Positions 27,508 through 35,385 of a stretch of DNA of 64,000 nt are shown piece after piece (the first letter of the stretch is position 1; each line of letters begins with the position of its first letter). The notes under the pieces are model-generated. The model was not told where the DNA came from, did not search any database, and saw only the letters and a list, made by a program, of their open reading frames with translations. The position numbers and the translations under genes are program-made. The DNA is from Tropicimonas sp. IMCC34011 (GTDB taxonomy: Bacteria; Pseudomonadota; Alphaproteobacteria; Rhodobacterales; Rhodobacteraceae): positions 310,001 to 374,000 of the forward strand of contig NZ_QMEJ01000004.1 in assembly GCF_003390865.1 (NCBI RefSeq). The letters run 5' to 3'.

Positions 27508-28268
27508 CGTGGCATCCTGAACGGCTGCTCGAGGACGGACTCGAGTGCCCCGAGCCAGACCTGCAGCATGAGAGGTGCTGCCAGAGCGAGGAGGATGAGA
27601 CCCGCGGCCGTGATCGCGGGAGCACCGACGAAGGTGACCATGAGTTGCGGCATGGCGCGGTTGATGACGCCCAGCGCGAGATTGTAGAGAAACGCGGCGA
27701 TCATGAAGGGCGCAGCGAGGGTCACGCCGAGCGCGAAGGCCTCACCGATCCTGGCGATTCCCAGCTCCGCGAGGTCTCCCGAAGGAATGAGCCGACCGGG
27801 CGGGACCATGTCGTATGTCAGTATCATTGCCTGAGCGGCCCGCACGTGGAGATCCGCCATCACCGCAAGAGCGAGACCTCCGACGACGAGAACGTGACCT
27901 ATGGCGGGCATCGGATCGGCGCCGGCATTCCCGAACATCTGCGACAGGGACGTCGATTGGGCCGCGACCGTACCGGCGATCTGCAGGGCATGCATCGTCA
28001 GTCGGATCATGATTCCGAACGCGAGACCGGTCAGCGGCTCGGTGAGATAGGCGCGGCCGCCGAGCGGCTCGTCCGGAAAATGGGGCGCGGCTGCCGGAAG
28101 GATAATCGCCGTGAATGCAATCGCCGCGACGAGACGGATGCGTTGCGGCACGCTGCGCTCACCAAAGGCAGGAAAGACCGCCAGGGCCGCTCCCACCCTG
28201 AGAAAGACGGCGATGGCCACGGTCAGGTAGGGCTCTATCGCCGGGACTATCTGCGCCAGGGCGGTCAC
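27504..28268 (-). CDS. fliR: flagellar export gate protein FliR
   Basis: FliR is the single-copy gate subunit. The 254-residue protein has about six membrane segments and family motifs FLRVGAALAVFPAFGERSVP near the N-terminus and NLALGVINRAMPQLMVTFVG toward the C-terminus. It overlaps flhA and flhB by 4 bases each, indicating translational coupling of the export-gate genes. Confidence 0.94.
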   Translation of the reverse strand: MTALAQIVPAIEPYLTVAIAVFLRVGAALAVFPAFGERSVPQRIRLVAAIAFTAIILPAAAPHFPDEPLGGRAYLTEPLTGLAFGIMIRLTMHALQIAGTVAAQSTSLSQMFGNAGADPMPAIGHVLVVGGLALAVMADLHVRAAQAMILTYDMVPPGRLIPSGDLAELGIARIGEAFALGVTLAAPFMIAAFLYNLALGVINRAMPQLMVTFVGAPAITAAGLILLALAAPLMLQVWLGALESVLEQPFRMPR

Positions 28269-30334
28269 GCCGGGATCTGCCCGATCATCGACGGACGCGC
28301 GTCCATCCCGACTTCCTCGTAGGAAAGAACCGGCGCCGTCAGCCCCCGCGCGGCGAGGACGGACGTGATGAAGCGTCGTCTTTGCAGCGGCGCAACGATG
28401 CCCGCGTTAATCCCGTCCCTCGCAGCCTGCGCGAGGCGTTCGGCAAGGCTCGTCGAGAGCCTGTCGAACTCGTCCGGCGGCAGCGCGATTTCGTGCGTTC
28501 CCTGCCGGGCATTCACTTGGCAGGCGCGGAAGCGGTCCTCCCATTCCGGCGCAAGTTGCAGGAGCGGCACGGTGCCGTCCGGCCGCCGAAGCGCGGCCAC
28601 GAGCTGAAACCCGAGGCGCTGACGCACATGCTCGCAGACCGCTTCCGGCGTTGCGGCAACGGTACGCGCCTCGGCGATGGCTTCGAGGATCATCGGAAGG
28701 TTGCGTATTGAGACCCGCTCTTCCAGCAAGAGCCGCAGGACCGCCAGAAGCAAATCGACCGGAACCTTGTCCGGCACGAGCTCGTCGATGAGTTTCCGGT
28801 TTGCTTCCGAACGCGCCGGGTCCGACAGGTTGGTCAACTCGGACAGGGTGCGACGCAGAGCCTTCAGGGTCATCAGGCGCGGGAAATTCTGCTTCACCAC
28901 CTCGAGGAGATGCGTAGCAAGCACTTCGGCCGGCGTCACGATCGTCACGCCGGCGAACGCAGCCTCCTCCCGGTCCTGCTCGCCGATCCAGCGCGCGGGC
29001 GCTCCGTAAACCGGCTCGGACACGTCCTCCCCCGGTGGCAACGAGCCGACCGCGTCGCCGACCAGCGCGAGAAGGTGGCTCGGGCGCAGCGTATCCGTCG
29101 CCTGGATGACCCCATGGATACGCACATTGTACGTCCCGGACGGGAGCGCCGTATTGTCCGTCAGCCGTATTTCCGGGAGCAGGAGCCCGAAATTGGAGGC
29201 GACATGGCTGCGCATGTTCGAGATCCGCGCATCGAGGCCAGTTGCGGGATCCAGGACCATATCGACCAGGTCCGCCGCAAACTCGACGTGGATATCGTCG
29301 AGATCGAGCATGTCCCCGATGGAGGGTTCGCGGATGTCTGCCGGTGGCTCCATCGATCTGGCCTCTTCGGTTTCGCGCACCTTCTCGCTCTTCATCGCGC
29401 GGTATCCCGCGATCCCGAGGATCGCCGCCCCGGCAACGAAGGGAAGGAGCGGCAGACCGGGCACGAGCCCCAGAAGCCCCATCAGGATCGCGACCGCGAC
29501 AAGGGCTGTCGGGTGGCGACCGAGTTGGCCAAACACGGCCATGTCCATCGCGCCGCGCGCGCCACCCTTGGCGAGCAGAAGCGCCGCCGCGATGGAGATG
29601 ATGACAGCGGGGATCTGGGTCACGAGGCCGTCGCCGACGGTCAGGATCGCATATGTCTCGAAGGCGAGACCCGCCGGCATGCCATGGACGAGGACGCCCA
29701 TCATCAGGCCCACGACAAGGTTGAGCCCGGTGATCAGAAGGCCCGCAACGGCATCGCCCTTCACGAACTTTGACGCGCCGTCGAGCGATCCGAAGAACGT
29801 CGTTTCCTGCTGTTCGGTCTCGCGTCGACCTTTTGCCTCTTCATGATCGATGGCGCCGGCGGACATGTCGCTGTCGATGGCGAGCTGTTTGCCCGGCATG
29901 GCATCGAGCGCAAAGCGCGCACCGACCTCCGCCATGCGGGCCGCACCCTTCGTGATGACGATGAAGTTGACGATCATCAAAACGCCGAACGTGACGAGTC
30001 CCAGAAGGAGGGAGCCGCCCATGACGAAGTCGGCAAAACCCTGGATCACGCCGCCCGCGGCTGCCGTTCCCGTGTGTCCCTGGCCTATGATGAGCTTCGT
30101 CGACGACACGTTGAGCGACAGGCGCAGCATCAGCGACGCGAGCAGGATCGTCGGGAAGCTGGAGAAATCGAGGGGGCGCTCGATGAAGAGCGTCAGGGTG
30201 AAGATAAGGATCGCAAGTCCGAAGGACGCGGCCAGTCCGATATCGAGCACGATTGCCGGCACCGGCAGGATCATCATGACGATGACGCCCATCAGGGCGA
30301 GGGCAAGCAGGATCGTCGGCTTGAACACTTTCAC
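28265..30334 (-). CDS. flhA: flagellar export gate protein FlhA
   Basis: FlhA is the export-gate protein and proton channel with a large cytosolic chaperone-docking domain. The 689-residue protein has about eight membrane helices in the N-terminal 310 residues, with the family segments LLASLMLRLSLNVSSTKLII and FVKGDAVAGLLITGLNLVVG, then the cytosolic part with LTLKALRRTLSELTNLSDPA. It lies ten bases after the SltF-like gene. Confidence 0.96.
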   Translation of the reverse strand: MKVFKPTILLALALMGVIVMMILPVPAIVLDIGLAASFGLAILIFTLTLFIERPLDFSSFPTILLASLMLRLSLNVSSTKLIIGQGHTGTAAAGGVIQGFADFVMGGSLLLGLVTFGVLMIVNFIVITKGAARMAEVGARFALDAMPGKQLAIDSDMSAGAIDHEEAKGRRETEQQETTFFGSLDGASKFVKGDAVAGLLITGLNLVVGLMMGVLVHGMPAGLAFETYAILTVGDGLVTQIPAVIISIAAALLLAKGGARGAMDMAVFGQLGRHPTALVAVAILMGLLGLVPGLPLLPFVAGAAILGIAGYRAMKSEKVRETEEARSMEPPADIREPSIGDMLDLDDIHVEFAADLVDMVLDPATGLDARISNMRSHVASNFGLLLPEIRLTDNTALPSGTYNVRIHGVIQATDTLRPSHLLALVGDAVGSLPPGEDVSEPVYGAPARWIGEQDREEAAFAGVTIVTPAEVLATHLLEVVKQNFPRLMTLKALRRTLSELTNLSDPARSEANRKLIDELVPDKVPVDLLLAVLRLLLEERVSIRNLPMILEAIAEARTVAATPEAVCEHVRQRLGFQLVAALRRPDGTVPLLQLAPEWEDRFRACQVNARQGTHEIALPPDEFDRLSTSLAERLAQAARDGINAGIVAPLQRRRFITSVLAARGLTAPVLSYEEVGMDARPSMIGQIPA

Positions 30335-30344
30335 GTCTGACCTC

Positions 30345-31013
30345 TCACCTCAGGGCCCCGAAGAGCGGACGCGCGCCCCCGGCCGTGGCGAACAGCGACC
30401 CGGCCGAGCGCTTGCCGCCATCCGCGACGAGGAGTGGGTAGCTGCTCGCGCGAGCATGTTGGCGCGCCGGGGCGGGCGCCGGCGGACCACCCGGTGTCAC
30501 GCGTGATCGCGCGTCGCGGACCTTGGCGAGGTAGCGGGCGGATCTGACCGGATCGCGGGAATGGTAGGCCCCGATGGCCGCGTCCCAGTCACCGAATTCG
30601 CCGTGCAGCTCTTGCAGGTATGCCGCGGCGTAGAGGGCGTTCGCCTTCGGATCCAGCATGTCCGCCGGGCTCTCGAAGGCGGTACCGTGCCACCGGTAAT
30701 TCACCTGAAAGCAGCCGGCATCCGTGCTCGTGCGGCCGGAGGCGAGGGCGGTGGCGAATGCCGCTTCGGCGGCAGCACGGCTCGGCAGGTAATGACCGGT
30801 GCCCTCGATGTTCAGCGTCCACGGCCAGGGGGAACTCCTCCCGTTCGCCGTTCGCCCGGATTCGACGGTCGCGACGGCCAGCAGAATATCGAACGGCACG
30901 CCCGTCCGAACGGCGGCGTTCCGGGCGGCCTCGCTGCATGGGTCCTGCGAAGCGGCCGCGAACGTGCTTGTCGCGACGCCGATCAGCAGGGCGAGGGTAA
31001 GCGCTCTAGCCAT
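30345..31013 (-). CDS. SltF-like flagellar lytic transglycosylase
   Basis: This 222-residue secreted lytic transglycosylase opens peptidoglycan for the rod. It has a signal peptide (about 1-22), the SLT motif I FDILLAVATVESGR with catalytic Glu, TDAGCFQVNYRWH (equivalent to the GLMQI motif), and the later AAYLQELHGEFGDWDAAIGA before AYHS. The C-terminal 60 residues are Ala/Pro/Arg-rich. It is inside the export operon and overlaps the preceding gene by 8 bases. In Rhodobacter sphaeroides the homologous SltF partners the hydrolase-less FlgJ, matching the short FlgJ at 16264. Confidence 0.85.
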   Translation of the reverse strand: MARALTLALLIGVATSTFAAASQDPCSEAARNAAVRTGVPFDILLAVATVESGRTANGRSSPWPWTLNIEGTGHYLPSRAAAEAAFATALASGRTSTDAGCFQVNYRWHGTAFESPADMLDPKANALYAAAYLQELHGEFGDWDAAIGAYHSRDPVRSARYLAKVRDARSRVTPGGPPAPAPARQHARASSYPLLVADGGKRSAGSLFATAGGARPLFGALR

Positions 31014-32964
31014 CTGCCCCCTCCCCGCTGAGCAGAGCCTCGATCCGGCTCCGCGTCGAACGTCCGGCCTCGAGGGCGGCGTTACTGCTTTTCAGGGAGA
31101 CCGTTTCCGGACGGGGCGGAACGAGCGGCGGATTCGGCGTCTCTTCAGCCTCCGTGGGCTCGACCTCGCCGGTGGACAAGGCCTCTGCCAGACGACGATC
31201 CCCCCGATCGTCGGCGACGCGCGCGCGCAGCACATTGATTTCGGGCGAGTTCACCCCTCGGAGGCCCGTCATCGCGTCCTGTGCGAGGGCGGGCAAACCA
31301 AGCGTCAGGCTTCGTTCGGCAATGGCGATGGCGGGCCCCTCCGAAAGGTCCGGCAGGTAGCCTGCGAGCTTCATCTCGTAGACGCCGGACAGGAAAAGTC
31401 CGTCGGAGGGCAACTCGGCGATGGCGGCGGCAACCTTGTCCAGAAGATCGTCGGTTTCAGCCGCGGGCGCTCTTGCGGACAGATCGGCCAGGGCAGCGAT
31501 GGCGCGAGAGGCCTCGCCACCGCGAGCGCGCGCCAGCGCGAGGGCCGCGAGCAGATCCGGCGTCACGTCTTCCTCGTCCCGCTCCTTGATGAAGGTTTCG
31601 GCTAGCGCGAGATCCTCCGAGGCCGGAATGCCGCCAGCCTCGAGGACGCGCTCCAGGATGCCGAGCAGGGCTGCCGGCGCCTCCGGCCCGCCCTCCCGGA
31701 CAATGTCGCGGAGGCTCCGAGTGGTTTCCTCGCCTGCGTCTGGCTCGACCAGGCCAATCGGCGCGACGAGCCCCTCATCGAAGCGCAGGCGGGATTTGAG
31801 ACGAAGGCGGCGCGCCGCCTCGGGGTGACCGGTGTCTTCCAGATGCACAGCGAGGCGCGGCCCGAAATTCCGCTGGAGTGGCGCGGTAAGGGAGGCGAAG
31901 GCTGCTTCGACCCCTGCAATGTCCTGCGTCAGAAGCTTCGGCGCACTCTTGGCAACGATGGCCAGAAGCGTCGTCATGCCGCCGCAATCATGGCTGTCGA
32001 CAAAGGCGCGCGTTTCGTCGGGGCGCCCATCGACGAGCCGTGCCACCACCCGGCGGACGTCCGATTGCGGGCGTTCCGCGATATCGAGCGCCTGATCCGC
32101 TTCGGCACCGAAGCCGATGTTGAGATAGGTTTCGGCCAGAGCGACGGCAGCCGTCCGGTCCAGATCACCACGGCCATTGATGAGATCCGCCCTGGCCCGG
32201 GCAACAGCCAGAAGCGGATCGCCGTCATCGTCGGACACGACATCGAGGAACGCAGTGTCGGGGCAGGTCTTGTCACGGGTGGGGCTGGAGACCTGGCGGG
32301 AGCGTCCGGCGACCTCCGACTCCACCGGTGCAGGAACCTCGCCGACGTCCACATCCGACCGGGGCTCGGGATCGGGCAATGGCGTGGCGACCTTCACGTA
32401 GCCTGAGCTGGCAGCCCGCCCGATCTGCTCCAGAAGGTCGGACTCCATCGTCAGAAGGTCCGCATTCTCGGCGGCATCCGAAAGATCCTTGGCTGCCGGC
32501 AGGACCGGAGCCGGGCCACCCTCCGTCACCGCCGCGTCACTGACAGAGGCGGGAAACGTCGCGGGAAGCGCCGGAACGGGCTGCTCCGGGGCGGCACTTT
32601 CGCGATCGCCCGGCGCATCCTTCACATCGATGGCGACGGCGTTTCCGCCCGCCTCGAACACGGTCAGGCTGCAGGGACATTCGGGCCCGGTCTCGATGGC
32701 GAGCGTATCGCCCTTCTGACTGACGCCAGTGATGCGGTCCCGCGGAATACGGTCGAAAACCCTGTCCAGATCGAGGGCGAAGTCGTCGCGGTCGAATTGG
32801 ACGTCATAGCCCGTCTCGGTCTCGGAGACGCTCCAACTGGTGGGCCCGTCGAAGATGAGGACGATGCGCGTGAAATCCGCATGTTCCCCGGAGAGGACAC
32901 GCACCGGCTCTGCTGCCGCGCCTCCCGCGACGAAGGTGGCAACGATGGCGAGGCGTGCGATCAT
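31006..32964 (-). CDS. large periplasmic helical-repeat protein next to motA, MotC-like candidate
   Basis: The 652-residue protein has a signal peptide (about 1-18, ending AAA-E) and then a beta-rich AMIN-like segment (residues 20-120: FTRIVLIFDGPTSWSV ... ITGVSQKGDTLAIETGPECP). A Pro/Ala-rich linker follows (about 120-230), then a long alpha-helical repeat region (235-590) and a disordered tail. Its ATG overlaps the motA stop (ATGA). I do not recognise a named family. In Sinorhizobium, MotC is a periplasmic MotB partner encoded with motor genes and stabilised by MotE; a MotE-like gene lies one gene upstream here, so a MotC-like role is a reasonable inference. Confidence 0.55.
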   Translation of the reverse strand: MIARLAIVATFVAGGAAAEPVRVLSGEHADFTRIVLIFDGPTSWSVSETETGYDVQFDRDDFALDLDRVFDRIPRDRITGVSQKGDTLAIETGPECPCSLTVFEAGGNAVAIDVKDAPGDRESAAPEQPVPALPATFPASVSDAAVTEGGPAPVLPAAKDLSDAAENADLLTMESDLLEQIGRAASSGYVKVATPLPDPEPRSDVDVGEVPAPVESEVAGRSRQVSSPTRDKTCPDTAFLDVVSDDDGDPLLAVARARADLINGRGDLDRTAAVALAETYLNIGFGAEADQALDIAERPQSDVRRVVARLVDGRPDETRAFVDSHDCGGMTTLLAIVAKSAPKLLTQDIAGVEAAFASLTAPLQRNFGPRLAVHLEDTGHPEAARRLRLKSRLRFDEGLVAPIGLVEPDAGEETTRSLRDIVREGGPEAPAALLGILERVLEAGGIPASEDLALAETFIKERDEEDVTPDLLAALALARARGGEASRAIAALADLSARAPAAETDDLLDKVAAAIAELPSDGLFLSGVYEMKLAGYLPDLSEGPAIAIAERSLTLGLPALAQDAMTGLRGVNSPEINVLRARVADDRGDRRLAEALSTGEVEPTEAEETPNPPLVPPRPETVSLKSSNAALEAGRSTRSRIEALLSGEGADG

Positions 32965-33833
32965 GCAGCCTCCCTCGTTTTCGCCTGTTTCAACGCTTCT
33001 TCAAGCTCGTTGAAACTTGGGCGAATATGGCCCGGCGTGTTTTGACGGCCGACCTCGATGCAGATGTTGGCGGCGTGGTTGTGAAGGTTGGCGACGAGCA
33101 CCTCACGGATGAGCTGGTGAAAGTGCGCGTCTTCCTCGGTCACCATCTTCACCCTTGCGGCGAAGGGTCCGACGATGCCGTAGGCGAGAAAGACCCCGAG
33201 GAACGTCCCCACCAGCGCGCCACCGATCAGTTTACCCAGGATTTCCGGCGGCTGATCGATCGACGCCATCGTCTTGATCACCCCCAGGACGGCGGCGACG
33301 ATGCCGAGCGCGGGCAGACCGTCGGCCATGGTCTGAAGCGCGTGGCTCGAATGAAGCGCATGGTGCAGATTGGCCTCCATGCGTTTCTCGAGCACCTCCT
33401 CGACCTGATGCGGATCGTCGTAGTTCATCGATGCGGAGCGCAGCGTGTCGCAGATGAGGCCGACGGCCTCGCCGTCAGCGAGGATGCGCGGGTAACGCAT
33501 GAAGATTGCTGAACTTTCAGGATCTTCGGTATGCTCCTCGAGAGCGACCGGGTTCTGTCGTGCAAGACGGATGAGCTCTGACAGAAGGCAAAGCAGGTCC
33601 CTGTAATCCTCCGGCTTCCAGCGCGGTCCCTTGAAGACCTTTCCCACGTCCTTGAGCGTGTGCTTGATGGAGGACATGTCGTTCGAGATGAGGAACGCAC
33701 CGACGGCGGCTCCCCCGATCATGGTGAACTCGAAGGGGAGCGACTTCATGATGATCCCCATCTTGCCGCCGGCGGCGAGATAGCCTCCGAACACCATGAC
33801 GAAGATCACGACGATACCGACGATCCCGATCAT
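32961..33833 (-). CDS. motA: flagellar stator protein MotA
   Basis: MotA with MotB forms the proton-driven stator. The 290-residue protein has four membrane helices: GIVGIVVIFVMVFGGYLAAG, MIGGAAVGAFLIS, then ALGIVAAVLGVIKTMASIDQ and GTFLGVFLAYGIVGPFAARV after the cytosolic loop with charged motifs. I start at the ATG at 33833 (MIGIVG), because upstream codons are unlike MotA. It lies between the MotE-like gene and the periplasmic protein; motB is 10 kb away at the cluster end. Confidence 0.95.
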   Translation of the reverse strand: MIGIVGIVVIFVMVFGGYLAAGGKMGIIMKSLPFEFTMIGGAAVGAFLISNDMSSIKHTLKDVGKVFKGPRWKPEDYRDLLCLLSELIRLARQNPVALEEHTEDPESSAIFMRYPRILADGEAVGLICDTLRSASMNYDDPHQVEEVLEKRMEANLHHALHSSHALQTMADGLPALGIVAAVLGVIKTMASIDQPPEILGKLIGGALVGTFLGVFLAYGIVGPFAARVKMVTEEDAHFHQLIREVLVANLHNHAANICIEVGRQNTPGHIRPSFNELEEALKQAKTREAA

Positions 33834-33867
33834 TTCATGGACTCCTTGTAACGAACGCTGGCGAGAC

Positions 33868-34437
33868 TCATTCGGTGGGCACCCCCGCATTCCTGCCCGC
33901 GAGGGACAGGCTGACGGCGTAGGCGGTTTCCGGCGGCAGGCCGGACATGATCGCCGCAGCCGATTCCGCGTTCATGCGGGCCAGGAACCCGGCGGCAAAG
34001 CTCACTTCCATTGCCTCGAACAGCCCCGCGGCCTCGGCCGGTTTCATCGCCTCGTAGACCTTCACGAGCCGGTCCACGTCGCTTTCCATGGCGCCATCCG
34101 CCGCGGCGATCGTGTCCTGAAGCGCCTGTTCGGCCTCCGTGAGACGCTGAAGGCTCGCCGCCAGCTCCTCCTCGGCAACCGCGATCTCGGCTGCGCGACC
34201 CGTCAGGGCCTCGTCGCGCGCGTCGAGTTCATTGCCCCGTGCCTTCAGATCGGCCAGCAATTCGGCGATCGCCGGCTCCGGCGTGCAAAGATCGTCTGAG
34301 ACGACTTCACCATCACTCGCGAAAGCGGCGCCAGCTATGACGTCCGCATGCCCCACGAGGCGCACGGCGGCGCCTGTACTGAAGAGCACGGCGATCATCA
34401 CGAGCGCCCCGCGGCGGGGCTTCCACCGGCGGATCAT
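33868..34437 (-). CDS. MotE-like protein
   Basis: The 189-residue protein has an N-terminal membrane or signal segment (about residues 10-40), a coiled coil (about 55-110: LKARGNELDARDEALTGRAA ...) and a C-terminal MgtE-N-like helical domain (KVYEAMKPAEAAGLFEAM ... ARMNAESAAAIMSGLPPETA). This architecture is that of MotE-family proteins, which in Sinorhizobium act as chaperone for MotC. It ends 34 bases before motA and overlaps the upstream gene by 4 bases. Confidence 0.72.
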   Translation of the reverse strand: MIRRWKPRRGALVMIAVLFSTGAAVRLVGHADVIAGAAFASDGEVVSDDLCTPEPAIAELLADLKARGNELDARDEALTGRAAEIAVAEEELAASLQRLTEAEQALQDTIAAADGAMESDVDRLVKVYEAMKPAEAAGLFEAMEVSFAAGFLARMNAESAAAIMSGLPPETAYAVSLSLAGRNAGVPTE

Positions 34438-34820
34438 GCGAGCTCTCCCGTGCGCTCCCGGCGGCTGCGGCGCACGGTTCTCGCTGCGGATTGCGGTCTC
34501 GCCGGGGATTGCGCCTGTTGCGGCTCGGGTGCTTCCGTCGGCAGGTCATGCATGGACGCCATCAGCAGCTCCAGACCCCGCCGCGCGTCCTCTGCGCGGA
34601 CGACGAGTTCGGACAGCGATTCGGCCGATTGACCCGCCGCGCTTCGCGCCTCCGCCACGGCCCGGGTCATCTCGTCCACCTGAACGGACAGGACGGCCAC
34701 CGCACCGCCGACGCCCTTTTCGAGATCCGTGAAGCGGCTCAGACGGCGCGACAGGATCAGGCAGTAGAACGCTGCGGCGAGCGATGCGGCGACAAGGAGA
34801 AGATCTGCTATCAAAGCCAT
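34434..34820 (-). CDS. small membrane-anchored coiled-coil protein in the fliL-motA operon
   Basis: The 128-residue protein has one N-terminal membrane helix (MALIADLLLVAASLAAAFYC), then RRLSRFTDLEKGVGGAVAVL, a helix (about 45-95) and a Pro/Arg-rich tail. It resembles small DUF6468-type proteins that occur beside fliL in Rhodobacterales, but I am not certain of the family. I chose the ATG at 34820 because GAGG lies 6 bases upstream; a TTG at 34832 would overlap the fliL stop. Its function is unknown; a stator accessory role is possible. Confidence 0.6.
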   Translation of the reverse strand: MALIADLLLVAASLAAAFYCLILSRRLSRFTDLEKGVGGAVAVLSVQVDEMTRAVAEARSAAGQSAESLSELVVRAEDARRGLELLMASMHDLPTEAPEPQQAQSPARPQSAARTVRRSRRERTGELA

Positions 34821-34828
34821 GAACGTCC

Positions 34829-35308
34829 TCAATTCGTGACGAATTCGGTAACGAGAAGATCCCGGACGTGGCCTTCTCCGACGACCAGCTGAACCCGGCG
34901 GAGCATCTGCGCCCGAAGGTTCACCAAGGCTCCGTCCCGCTCGAAATCCTCGAGCGAAAGCGCCCGAAGATACGTGTTCATAACGTCCAGAATGCGCGGC
35001 ATCAGTCCTGCGACGGCCTCTTCTTCCCCCGGCGCAACCTCGAGCTCGGCTGCAAATTTCAGGTGATGCCGCCCGGCGCCGCCGATCGAGATGACCAGCG
35101 GCTCGATCGGTACGAAGGACGCCGCCTCGATCGGCTCACGCGCCTCCTCCGGCGTCTCCTCGCTGCCCGATTCGCTTCCGAGCAGTCCGGCATAAGCGGC
35201 AAAGAAGCCGCCCCCGCCCAGGACGAGAGCGAGCAAAAGCCCGAACAGCACGGGTTTCTTGGAGCTTTTCTTCGGCGCCTCGTCATCGGCGCGCGCTTCG
35301 TCGGCCAT
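34829..35308 (-). CDS. fliL: flagellar basal body-associated protein FliL
   Basis: FliL is a single-pass membrane protein that rings the stator and raises torque. The 159-residue protein has a Lys-rich cytosolic N-terminus, one membrane helix (VLFGLLLALVLGGGGFFAAY), an acidic linker, and the periplasmic FliL domain (FVPIEPLVISIGGAGRHHLK ... NTYLRALSLEDFERDGAL). I chose the ATG at 35308, which has GGAGG upstream. It heads the long minus-strand export/motor operon and diverges from fliF. Confidence 0.9.
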   Translation of the reverse strand: MADEARADDEAPKKSSKKPVLFGLLLALVLGGGGFFAAYAGLLGSESGSEETPEEAREPIEAASFVPIEPLVISIGGAGRHHLKFAAELEVAPGEEEAVAGLMPRILDVMNTYLRALSLEDFERDGALVNLRAQMLRRVQLVVGEGHVRDLLVTEFVTN

Positions 35309-35355
35309 CGGTCCCTCCGGCATTTTGCGGATGACCCTCAATAAGCCGTCGGGAG

Positions 35356-35370
35356 CTAACCAAACCTTAA
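35356..35370. promoter_or_regulatory. candidate CtrA site between fliL and fliF
   Basis: CTAA-CCAAACC-TTAA matches TTAA-N7-TTAA at 7 of 8 positions. It lies 16 bases upstream of fliF and 48 bases upstream of fliL, so it could control both the C-ring/export and the motor/export operons. Confidence 0.55.
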
Positions 35371-35385
35371 GGGCTGGCAGGCCAA

